DNA of 64,000 bases from an uncultured Eubacteriales bacterium (GTDB lineage Bacteria > Bacillota > Clostridia > Christensenellales > Aristaeellaceae): positions 50,159 to 114,158 of the forward strand of contig CACXHY010000006.1 in NCBI GenBank assembly GCA_902767565.1, given 5' to 3'. Below the pieces are notes generated by a model. That model did not search any database and was not told where the DNA came from. It saw only the letters and a list, made by a program, of their open reading frames with translations. Below are positions 51,323 through 62,100 of this stretch, in pieces. Numbering within the stretch: the stretch's first letter is position 1; each line of letters starts with the position of its first letter. Made by a program: the position numbers and the translations under genes.

Positions 51323-51325
51323 GCG

Positions 51326-52369
51326 ATGCGGAGATGGCTGGCTTTGCTTCTTGCCGCGATGATGCTGCTCGGCTGCGCTCCTGCCGAGATGGCCGATGTG
51401 GAGGAGATCTCGCTGGATGAGGAAGAAAGCGCGGAGGCCCCGGCCGAAGAAACAGCACCCGCGGCGGCGGACGGGGCCGATCCGGTCCCCGCGGAGCCCG
51501 GCGCCTTTCCCCCGCTGAACGAACAGGGTTTTCTGGATGAGGGCGAGTTCGTCTACATCGACGAGGAAGCCGGTGTCTGGCGCTACGCCTCCCCCACCCT
51601 GCGGGTCGAGATCTACAGGCGCACGCAGGACAAACCCAAGCTGGTCTGGTATGAGGCGGAGATCTGGGCCGCGGAGGGCGAGATCTTCCGGATGCTCCCC
51701 TGGTCCGAGGGCAGCAGGCGCTGGACGAACCTCAACTACCCCTACAAGACCGCCCGCAAGCATGGCTGCGTCTTCGCCCTGAGCGGGGATTTCGCCCACC
51801 TGCGCCTGAGCAAGAAGCAGACCGCCGGCATCCTCGTGCGCGGCGGCGAGATCGTCAACAGCCGCACCAACCGTGCGAACAAGCAGTTCCCCAATCTGGA
51901 CACCCTCGCCCTGATGCCGGACGGCGAGATGCGGGTCTACACCTCCAACGAGCTGAAGGCCCGGGATTACGTCGACATGGGCGCTCTCGATGTGCTGGCG
52001 TTCGGGCCCTACATGATCCGGGACGGGGAGCTGAACACCGCCGCGCTGAAGAAGTTCGCCACCGGCAGCGCGCCGCGCACCGCCATCGGCATGGTGGAAA
52101 AGGGACACTACTTCGCCATCGTGACGGAGGGCCGCGTCGACCGCAGCAAGGGCTGCTCCGTCCGGTTCTGCGCCGAGCGGATGCTGGAGCTGGGCTGCAC
52201 CGCTGCCTTCAACCTCGACGGCGGCCAGTCCTCGGCCATGGTTTTCATGGGGCATCAGGTGAATCTCATCGTCAACGGTTCCGGCAAGCGCGCCAGCGCC
52301 CGCAAGGCCGCCGAGATCCTGGGCATCGGCTTTTCCACCCGGGTCGCCGCGCCCGGCGATCCCTTCTGA
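51326..52369 (+). CDS. lipoprotein with phosphodiester glycosidase (NAGPA-type) domain
   Basis: The protein has 347 residues. A lipoprotein signal MRRWLALLLAAMMLLGC (Cys17) is followed by an acidic Ala/Glu/Pro linker to about residue 60. The C-terminal 230 residues match the NAGPA family (phosphodiester glycosidase): GCVFALSGDFAH, LAFGPYMIRDGE, RTAIGMVEKGHYFAIVTEG and the typical FNLDGGQSSAMVFMG. Such enzymes remove GlcNAc-type caps from phosphodiesters, and in Firmicutes probably act on wall polymers or exopolysaccharide. Just 3 bases separate it from purC; GGGGGTG serves as the ribosome-binding site. Confidence 0.9.
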   Translation: MRRWLALLLAAMMLLGCAPAEMADVEEISLDEEESAEAPAEETAPAAADGADPVPAEPGAFPPLNEQGFLDEGEFVYIDEEAGVWRYASPTLRVEIYRRTQDKPKLVWYEAEIWAAEGEIFRMLPWSEGSRRWTNLNYPYKTARKHGCVFALSGDFAHLRLSKKQTAGILVRGGEIVNSRTNRANKQFPNLDTLALMPDGEMRVYTSNELKARDYVDMGALDVLAFGPYMIRDGELNTAALKKFATGSAPRTAIGMVEKGHYFAIVTEGRVDRSKGCSVRFCAERMLELGCTAAFNLDGGQSSAMVFMGHQVNLIVNGSGKRASARKAAEILGIGFSTRVAAPGDPF

Positions 52370-52383
52370 CGCAAAAACGCCCC

Positions 52384-52411
52384 TTGACGAAACGCAAATC
52401 CTGTGTATAAT
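52384..52411 (+). promoter_or_regulatory. promoter of the tRNA-Ser pair
   Basis: TTGACG (52384-52389) and consensus TATAAT (52406-52411) have a 16-base spacer, ending 17 bases before the first tRNA. Confidence 0.85.
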
Positions 52412-52427
52412 ATGTCCTGCTGGTTAT

Positions 52428-52516
52428 GGAGAGATGGCCGAGCGGTTGAAGGCGCTGGTCTTGAAAACCAGTGATACCGAAAGGTACCGGGGGTTCGAAT
52501 CCCTCTCTCTCCGCCA
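52428..52516 (+). tRNA. tRNA-Ser (anticodon TGA)
   Basis: Acceptor GGAGAGA (52428-52434) pairs with TCTCTCC (52506-52512). Anticodon stem CTGGT/ACCAG encloses loop CTTGAAA, anticodon TGA (reads UCA). The long variable arm TACCGAAAGGTA is the class II mark of serine tRNA. T-loop TTCGAAT is present. CCA is encoded at 52514-52516 after discriminator G. Confidence 0.97.
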
Positions 52517-52525
52517 GCTTGGTTT

Positions 52526-52613
52526 GGAGAAGTACCCAAGTGGCCGAAGGGGCTCCCCTGCTAAGGGAGTAGTCGGGTTAAACCGAGCCCGGGTTCAAAT
52601 CCCGGCTTCTCCG
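52526..52613 (+). tRNA. tRNA-Ser (anticodon GCT)
   Basis: Acceptor GGAGAAG (52526-52532) pairs with CTTCTCC (52606-52612), discriminator G. Anticodon stem CTCCC/GGGAG encloses loop CTGCTAA, anticodon GCT (reads AGC/AGU). A long variable arm and T-loop TTCAAAT are present. CCA is not encoded (CAC follows), so it must be added post-transcriptionally. Confidence 0.97.
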
Positions 52614-52619
52614 CACATG

Positions 52620-52652
52620 ATACCTCACATCCACAAGATGTGGGGTATTTTC
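52620..52652 (+). terminator. intrinsic terminator of the tRNA transcript
   Basis: ATACCTCACATC (52620-52631) pairs with GATGTGGGGTAT (52637-52648), followed by TTTTC. Confidence 0.88.
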
Positions 52653-52886
52653 TTGCAAAAGCGCACTATATATTGTGTCCGGATATGACATTAGAACAAA
52701 ATGTGGTGTTTGTGAACTATCGTGAAAAATCCTCTCTTTTATCGAGATGAGTTCTTTTGTTGATGTCGCTACTGATGTCATTTTCACGCGAATGCTTTGA
52801 TGAGCCAAGCGAGATCATGCACGGCTTCGCTTATGTCTGTTTCAGATATTCACTACGAATTATCACTGTTCCTTCTGCCCGGTTTC
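52653..52886. other. AT-richer intergenic stretch between tRNA-Ser genes and the mannosidase
   Basis: About 235 bases of lower GC than either side. Short open frames occur on both strands but none has a ribosome-binding site with a recognisable product. tRNA 3' ends are common integration sites, but no integrase gene or repeat of the tRNA end is seen here. Confidence 0.4.
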
Positions 52887-52895
52887 TGGTATAAT
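52887..52895 (+). promoter_or_regulatory. extended -10 promoter of the GH38 gene
   Basis: TGGTATAAT, an extended -10 with a perfect hexamer at 52890-52895. The -35 region (TGTTCC at 52867-52872) is weak. The start codon is 30 bases downstream. Confidence 0.7.
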
Positions 52896-52924
52896 TAACT
52901 CAGCAACCACAGGAGGCGAATGTT

Positions 52925-55900
52925 ATGAAGTACATGCACTCCGAATGGCGCAGACGTCTGGACCACTGGATCGTCACGCTGAAGAGAGATTTTTATCTTC
53001 CGCTGGGCACGATCCCGGTGGAGGCCGCTTTCACCATGGAACATTTATCCCCCGCCGAGGCCATGACGCAATCCTTTGCGCCGATCACGCCCGGAACGCC
53101 CTGGGGGAAGACCTGGGAGTACTGCTGGCTGCGCGGGACCGTTACGCTGCCCGTGGAGGCTGCCGGAAAGCGCATCGTGATGGACCTGAACACCGGCGGC
53201 GAGACCACTGTCTTTGTTGACGGACGATGCTTCGGGACCTACCGGGCCGGGTGGGTGGATGTCCCGCATCACTTCCTCGTGGATAACTGCCTGAGTCCCT
53301 GCGGTGAGGCGGGCCGGCGCTATGATCTGCTGCTGGAGGCCTACGCCGGGCACTATTATCCGGAAAGCCCCCTGGGCGGTTGCGCCACCGGTCCGGTGCT
53401 TCCGGGAAGCTATACCGACCCGAAAGAGGGGCAGCCCCGAGCCATGCTGGGTAATCTGTCTTACGGGATCTGGAACGAGGATGCGTACCAACTGTACATC
53501 GACCTGCAGACGCTGAACCTGCTGATGGACCAGGTCGACCCCGAGAGTCTCAGGGCGGACCGGCTGGCGTCGGCACTGGAGCAGGCCACGCTGATCATCG
53601 ATTTCGAGCAGCCCGCGGAAGAGCGGATCGCTTCCTACCGTGCCGCACGGGATGCGCTGAAGCCGGCCCTCTCCGCCGTTAACGGCACTACTATGCCGCA
53701 GTTCTACGCCATCGGCAATGCGCACCTGGACATGGCCTGGCTCTGGCCCATGGCGGAGACACACCGCAAGACCAGCCGCACCTTCGCCGCCCAACTGCGG
53801 CTGATGGAGGAGTATCCGGAGTACAAGTACCTGCAGAGCCAGCCGGCCGCCTACGTGATGTGCCGGGAGCACTACCCGGAGCTGTACGCGCGCATCAAAG
53901 AAGCCGCGAAGAAGGGCCAGTGGATCGCTGAGGGTGCCATGTGGGTGGAGCCCGACACCAACATGACGAGCGGTGAGTCCCTGATCCGGCAGATCCTACA
54001 CGGCAAGCGGTTCTTCCGGGAGGAGTTCGGCGTGGATTCCGTGCTGCTGTGGCTGCCGGACACCTTCGGCTACTCGGCGGCGCTGCCCCAGATCCTGAAG
54101 GGCTGCGGCGTGAAATACCTGGTGACGCAAAAGATCTTCTGGTCCTACAACGAGGGCGACCGATTCCCGTACCACTACTTCACCTGGCAGGGCGCGGACG
54201 GCACGAAGATCGATACCTTCCTGCCCACCAGCTATACTTACCGGACTGACCCGAAGGAGATCTGTGAGACCTGGAACAGCCGGGCGCAGAAGCGGGGACT
54301 CAGCGCCTTCCTGCTGCCCTTCGGCTACGGCGACGGCGGCGGCGGCCCCACCCGGGACCATGTCGAGTTCCTTCGCAGGGAACAGGATCTGGAGGGCATG
54401 CCCCGGGTCCGGACGGAATCACCGCTGCGCTTCTTCGAGGATATGGAAATGTCCGGCTTTCCTGCGCACACCTATGTGGGTGAGCTGTATTTCTCCGCGC
54501 ACCGGGGCGTGTTCACCAGCCAGGCGGCCATCAAGAAGGGAAACCGCAAGGCGGAGGTTGCTCTGCGGGAGGCGGAAATGTGGGGTGCCATGGCCATGCT
54601 GCGAGGCATGGAATACCCGGCGGCCCGGATGGACGCCGCCTGGAAGTGCCTGCTGCTCAACCAGTTCCACGACATCCTGCCCGGCTCCTCCATCGCCAGG
54701 GTATACGAGGACGCCCGGAAGGACCACGTGCGGATCATCGCCGAAGCCGAAGCCGTGAAGCGGGACGCCCTGCAGGCGCTGGCCCATGGCGAGGGTATGA
54801 CGGTGTTCAATTCTCTGTCTTTTGAGCGGACGGGGCTGGTGTCGCTGTCCGATGCTTATGCGGCCGGTGCGATGACGGCGGACGGTACAGAGGTGCCTGT
54901 GCAGCGCACAGAGGATGGGCTGCTGGGTCTGGTGACCGTTCCGCCCTGCGGCGCGATAACGCTGAAGCCGGGGAACGTGAAGCCGCAGGCTGCCGTTTTT
55001 GCAGCGGAGAAGGACGGCTCCGTGGTTCTGAAAAATGAGGTCGTACGCGCTGTTATCAGCGACCGGGGCGAGGTGATTTCCTTCATCGACACGGACAGCG
55101 GCCGTGAGTTTGCCGCCGGGCCGATGAACCGGCTGCTGATGTTCAAGGACGTGCCCCGCATGTTCGACGCCTGGGACATCGACTCCAATTACGAGCTCCA
55201 GCCGGTGCCTCTGAGTGAGCCGGTCCGCGTCCGAATCAAGGAGGCAGGCGGTCTGCGGGCCGTGGTCAGCGTGTCCCGCAGGGTGCAGCAGTCGGTCTTT
55301 GAACAGGACATCGTCCTGACCGCCGGCAGCCGCCGCCTGGACTTCGTCACCCGGGTGGACTGGCACGAGCTGCACCGGCTGCTGAAAGTGGAATTCCCGG
55401 TGGACGTGCAGGCCTCCGAGGGCATCAACGAGATTCAGTTCGGCTACATGAAGCGGCCCACGCACCGCTCCCGCCTGTATGACAGCGACCGCTTCGAGGT
55501 CTGCAACCAGCGCTACAGTGCTCTGTGCGACGAAAGCCACGGTGCGGCGGTTCTCAACGACTGCAAGTACGGCGTCAGCATGAACGGCAGCGCCCTGCAG
55601 CTGACCCTGCTGCGCGCCGCCGCCAGCCCGGAAATGCGGGCGGACAACGGACAGCACGTCTTCACCTACGCCTTCACCGCATGGGAGGGCAGCTTCCTGG
55701 ACAGCCCAGTCGTGAGGGAAGCCTATGATCTGAATATCCCGCTGCAGATTGCGCCCGGAGCCTGCCCGGCATTCAGCGCCTTCAGCGTGGACGCGCCCAA
55801 CGTGTTTATCGACACGGTCAAGCCCGCCGAAGACGGCAGCGGCGATATCATCCTGCGTCTGTATGAGTTCAAACAGGCGGACACCTTTTGCCGCCTGACG

Positions 55901-56035
55901 GTCGGGATCCCCTGTGCGGGAGCCTGCCTGTGCGATATGCTGGAGAATGAGCTGAAATCTCTGGAGCCTGATAACCCCGTCCTTCATTTCCGTCCGTTTG
56001 AGGTCAAGACCGTGCGGCTCCGGGTCGAGCCGTGA
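52925..56035 (+). CDS. GH38 alpha-mannosidase
   Basis: The protein has 1036 residues, full length for bacterial GH38, from ATG 52925 (AGGAGG upstream). An N-terminal accessory beta domain (residues 1-250) precedes the catalytic domain. Zinc-binding H267 and D269 are in NAHLDMAWLWP, and the nucleophile D379 is in WLPDTFGYSAALP. The second zinc His is in LNQFHDILPGSS. The C-terminal beta domains end at VKTVRLRVEP. There is no signal peptide, so it is cytoplasmic and probably trims mannosides released from N-glycans or plant mannans after import. It is a single-gene unit with its own promoter and terminator and no adjacent transporter. Confidence 0.95.
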   Translation: MKYMHSEWRRRLDHWIVTLKRDFYLPLGTIPVEAAFTMEHLSPAEAMTQSFAPITPGTPWGKTWEYCWLRGTVTLPVEAAGKRIVMDLNTGGETTVFVDGRCFGTYRAGWVDVPHHFLVDNCLSPCGEAGRRYDLLLEAYAGHYYPESPLGGCATGPVLPGSYTDPKEGQPRAMLGNLSYGIWNEDAYQLYIDLQTLNLLMDQVDPESLRADRLASALEQATLIIDFEQPAEERIASYRAARDALKPALSAVNGTTMPQFYAIGNAHLDMAWLWPMAETHRKTSRTFAAQLRLMEEYPEYKYLQSQPAAYVMCREHYPELYARIKEAAKKGQWIAEGAMWVEPDTNMTSGESLIRQILHGKRFFREEFGVDSVLLWLPDTFGYSAALPQILKGCGVKYLVTQKIFWSYNEGDRFPYHYFTWQGADGTKIDTFLPTSYTYRTDPKEICETWNSRAQKRGLSAFLLPFGYGDGGGGPTRDHVEFLRREQDLEGMPRVRTESPLRFFEDMEMSGFPAHTYVGELYFSAHRGVFTSQAAIKKGNRKAEVALREAEMWGAMAMLRGMEYPAARMDAAWKCLLLNQFHDILPGSSIARVYEDARKDHVRIIAEAEAVKRDALQALAHGEGMTVFNSLSFERTGLVSLSDAYAAGAMTADGTEVPVQRTEDGLLGLVTVPPCGAITLKPGNVKPQAAVFAAEKDGSVVLKNEVVRAVISDRGEVISFIDTDSGREFAAGPMNRLLMFKDVPRMFDAWDIDSNYELQPVPLSEPVRVRIKEAGGLRAVVSVSRRVQQSVFEQDIVLTAGSRRLDFVTRVDWHELHRLLKVEFPVDVQASEGINEIQFGYMKRPTHRSRLYDSDRFEVCNQRYSALCDESHGAAVLNDCKYGVSMNGSALQLTLLRAAASPEMRADNGQHVFTYAFTAWEGSFLDSPVVREAYDLNIPLQIAPGACPAFSAFSVDAPNVFIDTVKPAEDGSGDIILRLYEFKQADTFCRLTVGIPCAGACLCDMLENELKSLEPDNPVLHFRPFEVKTVRLRVEP

Positions 56036-56084
56036 TCTTCGGGCATAGAATAGGGTATTCCGTATCAATCGGCATAAACAGAAC

Positions 56085-56117
56085 AACTCCGCACCGTCTT
56101 TGATGATGCGGAGTTTT
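56085..56117 (+). terminator. intrinsic terminator of the GH38 gene
   Basis: AACTCCGCA (56085-56093) pairs with TGCGGAGTT (56107-56115), followed by TTG. The rest of the gap to addB (56118-56367) has lower GC and shows no convincing gene. Confidence 0.8.
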
Positions 56118-56367
56118 GAATATCCGGATGCCGGGCAGACTCATGAGGTAATCAGGGATGCCTACAGGCAATGGGATTTAGGTGTACTGCAATAGATGCC
56201 TGCGTCATAGCCGAATATCGCATGTTCCAAAGACATAGTCCGGATATGGTCTGTCTGTATTCTGCTCCCCATAGGACGCAGCCTCGGACAGAGTCTCATC
56301 ATGCTCTTTCAGTGTGCATCGTACTCCTCTCGGGTTACAGAATTCGAAGACATATAGAAAATAACCT

Positions 56368-56395
56368 TTGCAAATAGCATCGTATCAGGTATAAT
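56368..56395 (+). promoter_or_regulatory. promoter of addB-addA
   Basis: TTGCAA (56368-56373) and consensus TATAAT (56390-56395) have a 16-base spacer, 50 bases before addB. Confidence 0.8.
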
Positions 56396-56444
56396 AAAAC
56401 GCACTGGATTTGCTGTAAATGATAAGCAGAATCGAGGTCATCAT

Positions 56445-59144
56445 ATGAAAGACTTCCTGACTCAGCTTTGCGAATGGCTGAACCGAGACCGCTTCGGCCG
56501 GAAGATCCTACTATGCCGGAGTACAGAGACGGGCAACCAACTGCTTCGTATGGCGGCGAGCCATGGTACTCCGGCGATCAATGTGCAGACGGAGACGGTT
56601 CTTGGCTGCATGACACGGCTGGCAGAGCCACAGCTCTTACAGAACGGTTTGCGCCGTATCGACCATATCACAGCCTCGATTGCCTTGCAGAATGCGATGG
56701 AGAAAGCCGGAGATGCTTTTACAACGCTGGGTACTGTGGAACTGACTACGGTGGAGTCCGTTCTGCCGCAACTGACCGAGCTGGAACGGAACGGAGTCAC
56801 CCCGAAACAGTTGGAGAGCGTTGGAGAGTCTCTTCTCGCTTCCGTTTGGGAACGCTTCCTGTCATGGAAACGGACCAATGGCTATGCGTCCGAAGAGCAG
56901 GTTCTGGAAGCCGCGGCGGTTCCCGCAGACGTCTCGTTCGCTGTCCTGTCCAATCTGCAACTGACAATGATCGAACAGCGTTTTCTCGACATGATTCCGC
57001 AGGACAGATTGACGATCATCCAGCTCGAAACACCCAATGGAGAGCAATTGCCCCGGAACGCCGTCCTTCAGAAGAACGCGCCGGTCGGATCTCCGCCTGC
57101 GCTGCCACCCTGCGTGGAATGTCAGGATATCGGTACCGAGATCCGCTGGGCCTTCCAGTATCTCGTCGAGACTGGAACGCCGGCGGAAGACGCGGTCATT
57201 GTCTGCCCGGATGATGCCTACGGACAGCGGGTGGAGGAGGAAGGACGTCTGCTTGGTATTCCCGTGGACTCCGCATTTGGCATACCTGCCGACAGCACCA
57301 AGACAGCCCTGTTGATCCGCTGCCTGCTGGACTGGGCGGATCGAAACTATGACGTGGAGGCACTTCAACCGGCACTGGTGTCCGGCGCGATCGCGCTTTA
57401 TCTGGAAAACGAACGGCGCTTCTATGGGCAGGAGATCCTTCGGATCCTTCGTGGACAGAGCGTTGGATGGGGCAAGGATCGTTGGGAGATGCTGTCGAAG
57501 TCAGATCATGAACGGTATGCCTTTGTCGGTCGGACACTGAAGAATTGGGTCGACTTCTTTGAAAGCGCGGCGGAACCGATCCGTCAGATTTCAGCAAGGC
57601 TTACAACGCTCCTAAATTCATGTATGCCGCAGGGCATTGAAAACGAGTTCTATCTCAACATTGTAGACGAGGTCAGCCGCATTTATGACGGTGTCATGGA
57701 GCCTCGACGCTGTCTGGCCATCGTGCAGTCCATTGCCTCCACGCATAAGATCCGTTCAAACAAAACGGAAACACCGGGACATGTTTTCAGCTGTGGAATC
57801 GAGGATGTCCTATATGTGGACCGCCCGCATGTGATCGTACTGGGCATGAGTTGGGATGTTTATAACAAACTGTCGCATGAGTTTCCGCTGCTGCATGATG
57901 AGGAGAAGGCAAGACTCTCCCCGCTGCTGCATACCGTCGGAGACGCGGCGCAGGCGCGCAGGTATGCCGTCTTGGAACTGTTGACCAACCGGAAGGATGC
58001 GCAGGTGATCTTCAGCAGGGCCCGAATGGATCATGTCGGCGGTGAAGAACTCATGGCAGCCTCCCTGTTCGATGACGCCCTCAGGCGGTATCCGAACGGA
58101 AAAGCACCTCAGATCAACATTTTGGACCGCAGACCATTGACTGAGTTGGATGTACATATGCAGAGCGGTTTTCCCGAAGAGGGGCTGAAACAGAAACTGG
58201 ATCAGGGCCGCGACGAGCTGTGGAGGGAGTCGATCGAAAGGCGTGTCTGGTCAGCGACAACACTGGAAAAGGCGTTTGATTGTCCGCGGAGGTTTGTCCT
58301 CTCAGACCAGCTGGGTATCAATCCGGAGGATCCGCAGCCACTGGAGCAGTATCGGCAGCAATGGCTCAGCCCTGCGGACAGGGGAAACATCGTTCATGAA
58401 GTGCTGGAGGCTTACTTCACCGAGCTTTCAGCGAGAGGGACCCGGACGGTGGATGCCGAACTGCTGACAAAGCTGGTCAATCAGGGAATCGAGAAGGCGA
58501 AAAAGAAGATACCTGTACCGTCCAACCTTGCAGAAGTCGGCGCTGAACAGGACGACATTCTGAAAACCGTAATGCAGGAAGCCAGCGAATACGCGGACGA
58601 TCCGACCCGGCAGGTGATTGGCACGGAAGTAGCCTTCGGCAGCGAGGAGCCATTGGTGCTGACCTTCGGCTCCCACAGGATCCGCCTGAAGGGACGCATT
58701 GACCGGGTCGATCAGGTTGCCGGTCAATGTGAGATCATTGATTACAAGACTGGAAGGCCGAGCAGTTTCAGAAGGGACTTCGACGCAAAATTGCAGTACT
58801 ATCTCTATACACTGGCGTGGGAGAAGCTGCATCCCGATCGGCCCGTTGGGCGCGCGGTTTATGATCTGCTGGACGGTGCGGGCGGCGTGGAAAAGGTCAC
58901 CATAGACATGACACCGGATGTGCGGACCAGGCTGGAGCAGGGACTGACAGCGCTGCTGGATCGGCTGCTGGTGCCTGAAGATGCGTTCCTGCCCCGGCCT
59001 GATCGGCGTGGAGAAGACCCGACAACAGGGTTTTCGACATGCCCTGCCCATTGTCCGTATCTTGTTTTGTGCGAGCGGAATCTGTTCAAGGGAGTCCCGC
59101 TTCCGCTGACGGTTGATCCCGATGACCTGAGTGGCGAAGCGTGA
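56445..59144 (+). CDS. addB: AddB-like PD-(D/E)XK nuclease subunit of a helicase-nuclease
   Basis: The protein has 899 residues, shorter than Bacillus AddB (about 1166). The N-terminal helicase-like half lacks a Walker A: at the place expected the sequence is RKILLCRSTETGNQ. The C-terminal nuclease has D753 (KGRIDRVD) and D766/K768 (EIIDYKTG). Four cysteines, C613 (DCPRRF), C866, C870 and C876 (TCPAHCPYLVLC), match the AddB Fe-S 'staple'. It should resect double-strand-break ends with AddA, encoded 13 bases downstream. GC content is visibly below that of the genes before 50 kb, suggesting transfer. The alternative name is a RexB-like subunit. Confidence 0.85.
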   Translation: MKDFLTQLCEWLNRDRFGRKILLCRSTETGNQLLRMAASHGTPAINVQTETVLGCMTRLAEPQLLQNGLRRIDHITASIALQNAMEKAGDAFTTLGTVELTTVESVLPQLTELERNGVTPKQLESVGESLLASVWERFLSWKRTNGYASEEQVLEAAAVPADVSFAVLSNLQLTMIEQRFLDMIPQDRLTIIQLETPNGEQLPRNAVLQKNAPVGSPPALPPCVECQDIGTEIRWAFQYLVETGTPAEDAVIVCPDDAYGQRVEEEGRLLGIPVDSAFGIPADSTKTALLIRCLLDWADRNYDVEALQPALVSGAIALYLENERRFYGQEILRILRGQSVGWGKDRWEMLSKSDHERYAFVGRTLKNWVDFFESAAEPIRQISARLTTLLNSCMPQGIENEFYLNIVDEVSRIYDGVMEPRRCLAIVQSIASTHKIRSNKTETPGHVFSCGIEDVLYVDRPHVIVLGMSWDVYNKLSHEFPLLHDEEKARLSPLLHTVGDAAQARRYAVLELLTNRKDAQVIFSRARMDHVGGEELMAASLFDDALRRYPNGKAPQINILDRRPLTELDVHMQSGFPEEGLKQKLDQGRDELWRESIERRVWSATTLEKAFDCPRRFVLSDQLGINPEDPQPLEQYRQQWLSPADRGNIVHEVLEAYFTELSARGTRTVDAELLTKLVNQGIEKAKKKIPVPSNLAEVGAEQDDILKTVMQEASEYADDPTRQVIGTEVAFGSEEPLVLTFGSHRIRLKGRIDRVDQVAGQCEIIDYKTGRPSSFRRDFDAKLQYYLYTLAWEKLHPDRPVGRAVYDLLDGAGGVEKVTIDMTPDVRTRLEQGLTALLDRLLVPEDAFLPRPDRRGEDPTTGFSTCPAHCPYLVLCERNLFKGVPLPLTVDPDDLSGEA

Positions 59145-59157
59145 GGAGGTGAGTGCG

Positions 59158-62100
59158 ATGGCAACGATTCTGGAACAGGACCTCAGCAACCGTGAGCGCC
59201 TGAGCACCCGAGACTTCAACAGAAATTTCTTAGTATCTGCAGGCGCTGGTGCAGGCAAAACTTACCTGACAGTAGAGCGGGCTTCCAACCTTCTTTGTGA
59301 TCCGGAAATGGGCATCCGGCCGCAGGACATCGTGATGATCACCTTTACCCGTAAAGCCGCTACGGAAATGAAGACCCGATTGAACCGGTGGATTCGGGAT
59401 GCACTGCAGAAAGCGGATGATCCTCAAAAGTATGCGGCTTTGGACGGCCTCCTGAGCAGTCTGCCGGAGATGCAGATCAGCACGATCCACTCTTTCTGCC
59501 AGCGCATCCTCAGCGACGAACCACTTGCTTCCGGCGTTGGCTTTGCACCGCAATTTGAGTCAGAAGATGACGGACCGGACAGCCGTATCCGCCGGTTCTT
59601 TGATGATGCCTGGAACACAGGAAAATGCCCGCACAGTCTGGAAATGCAGATCGATCCGGAGATGGTATACGGCGCATTCAAGACTCTGAACGGCAGGAGC
59701 ACGGTTATGCCCCGGTTCATCGATGTCGCGACAGCAGAAGGCAAGGCCTTTGCGGACGAAACGCTCGATGCGTGCAGACATCTGCTCAGGCAGTTTTCAG
59801 CGGCTGTCGGAACTGAGGATCCGTCTGTATTTCATTGGACCATTGAAAATGCGTTACGCAAGAGGTCCAATTTGGACAGCGGCACGCTCCTTCATGCCGC
59901 ACTGAAGATCGCCGGCAGCGGAAAAACAGTCCGGAAATGGATGGGAGCCAAGAGCACGAAAACAGCTTCAAAGGCTTGTGAAGAGCTCGGCGGTTTCCTT
60001 TCCGGCGGTGACAGTGACGCTGCGCTGAATGCCATTACATCCATTTTCGACGCAATGAAGGGTGCAAAAAAAGTCGACCGGCATGCTTTTGTGATGGAAC
60101 GCCTGCCGATGCTGCCTGAACCTTATCGGATCAGCGCCGAAGCAGCTGAACTGCTGCCTGACGATGAAGCGCTGGATAAGTTGGCCGGAGACATCAAGCT
60201 TCTGATGCACGGCATCATTACAGGCGAAGCCATCAGTCTTCGTGAAGCTTACGCGGCATGGCGGGCAAGGAATCATATCGTGTCTCTGGATGACATGCTG
60301 AACCTGACGGCGAAGCTGATTCGGAACAATCCTCAGGCGAGGCAGAAACTGCACGAGCGGTATAAGGTCTTCTTTGTGGATGAGTACCAGGATACGGATC
60401 CGATCCAGACGGATATCATCTTTGGCATCACGGCGGATCGTTACGCGCCGGACTGGCATCAGTCTGTTCCACACCCTGGGAGCCTTTTCCTGGTGGGTGA
60501 TGCCAAGCAGGGGATCTACCGTTTCCGTGGCGCTGACATCTCCATGTGGCAGGAAGCCAAGGACGTCATGCTGGCCACCGGCGGCGAAGTTGTGCAGCTA
60601 TACCAGAATTTCCGCAGCACCGCGGAGATTTGCGACGCCGTGACCGATGTGTTCGGCAAAGGCGGTGCGCTGCGCATGCAGCATGATGATTATCAGGCCG
60701 AATACAGTGAGATGACTGCCCACCGCGGTCACGGACCGGAAGCCGTCTTCCGGCACACGATCACTTGCGAAAGCGATGACGAAGGTCATGAAATCGCTGC
60801 AGCGCAAATAGCACAGATGATTCAGAATCGGGTCAAGAGCGGACAGAATCGGTATGAGGACTTCCTTCTGCTCAGTTTTTACAGAGAGAAGCACTCTTGT
60901 TATGCCGACGAATTCAGAAGACGCGGAATCCCGCTGAAGTTTGACGGTTCGCTGCCGATCGGTGCCTATCAACCCATTCAAAACCTGAATTTGAGAGTCC
61001 AGGCTGTCTGCCATCCCTTTGATGAAGTACTGTCCTTCCGTGTCCTGTGCGAATGCTGTGACGTGCTGCTGGAAGAGTGGGATCTCTTCCGAATGAATGT
61101 GGCGCATCTGCCGGAGGAAAGCAACCTGACCCGTTACCGTTCATCCCGCGACCTGATGGCGCATGTCGATGAACTGACAGAGCGGCTGCCCGATACCGAG
61201 ATGAATCGCCACGTTCTCCGTGCACTTGCGTTACTGAACCGCGACCGTCTGCTGAGCCAGGAGCGAACGCCCTGCGCCTTTCTGGAAGAATTGATGGAAC
61301 GGAGCGAAGGTCTGTTCACAGAACCGTACGATGCCGAGGAGACGCAGAACCAGTATGCGGCGCTGCTGCAGGTAATCGACTCGATCCGGGCACAGAATCC
61401 GATGCAGTTCACGGATATGGCGGAGATGCTGAAAGCCTTTGCGGAAAGTGACATGGACCGGATGCCGTCCATCCGGGCGGACAGCAATTTTGTACGTCTG
61501 ATGAACCTCCACAAAGCGAAGGGACTTCAGGGCAAAGTTGTGTTTTATCTGCCCGGGAAGCCTTCGACCAAGGGCCAGGATTCCCATGTGGAGCGCTGCG
61601 GTACAGAATCGATTGGATGGTTCCAGATATCCAATCCGAACAGCCGTCTGTCCACAAAGTATGATCCCCCGGAATGGGAGGAGCGCAAAAAAGAAGAAGA
61701 GCAGTATCACATGGCGGAAATCACACGACTGAAATACGTTGCACTGACGCGGGCAGAGGACGAAGCGCATATCTTCACGCTCAGCATTGAACAGGAAGGC
61801 AAAAAGCCGCAGACCCATAAGGCTTGGAGCGGCTTCGAGAATCTTGGCAGCGAAGCAGCGCCGGTCGAGATGAAAAAAACCAAGGAAGATGAACCTGCTG
61901 AGCTTTCTGAGACTGAGCACAGGCTTCGGATGGCACAGCGTGACCTTGCAGCCGGAATCGCATCCATCAAGCGAAAGGCTGTCAAGCGCGCACTGCCCAG
62001 TGATCTGGATGCCAGGAACCTGAAGCAGGAGCGAGGGTTGACCGACGCTTTGAAAGACACAGGCGCAGAACGGACTGTCCGGGACAAACCCGGCGGACCG

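Noticed and set aside
52578..52808. 76-codon minus-strand frame after the tRNA-Ser genes
   Set aside because: It runs through the tRNA terminator and the second tRNA gene and has no recognisable product.
56103..56195. 30-codon frame starting ATGATGCGGAGT downstream of the mannosidase
   Set aside because: It begins inside the terminator hairpin and has no ribosome-binding site. It could be the tail of a lost gene but no family is recognised.
52526..56444. Genomic island integrated at the tRNA-Ser gene
   Set aside because: No integrase, no duplicated tRNA end and a normal GC-rich mannosidase gene follow. The compositional break comes later, near 56 kb.
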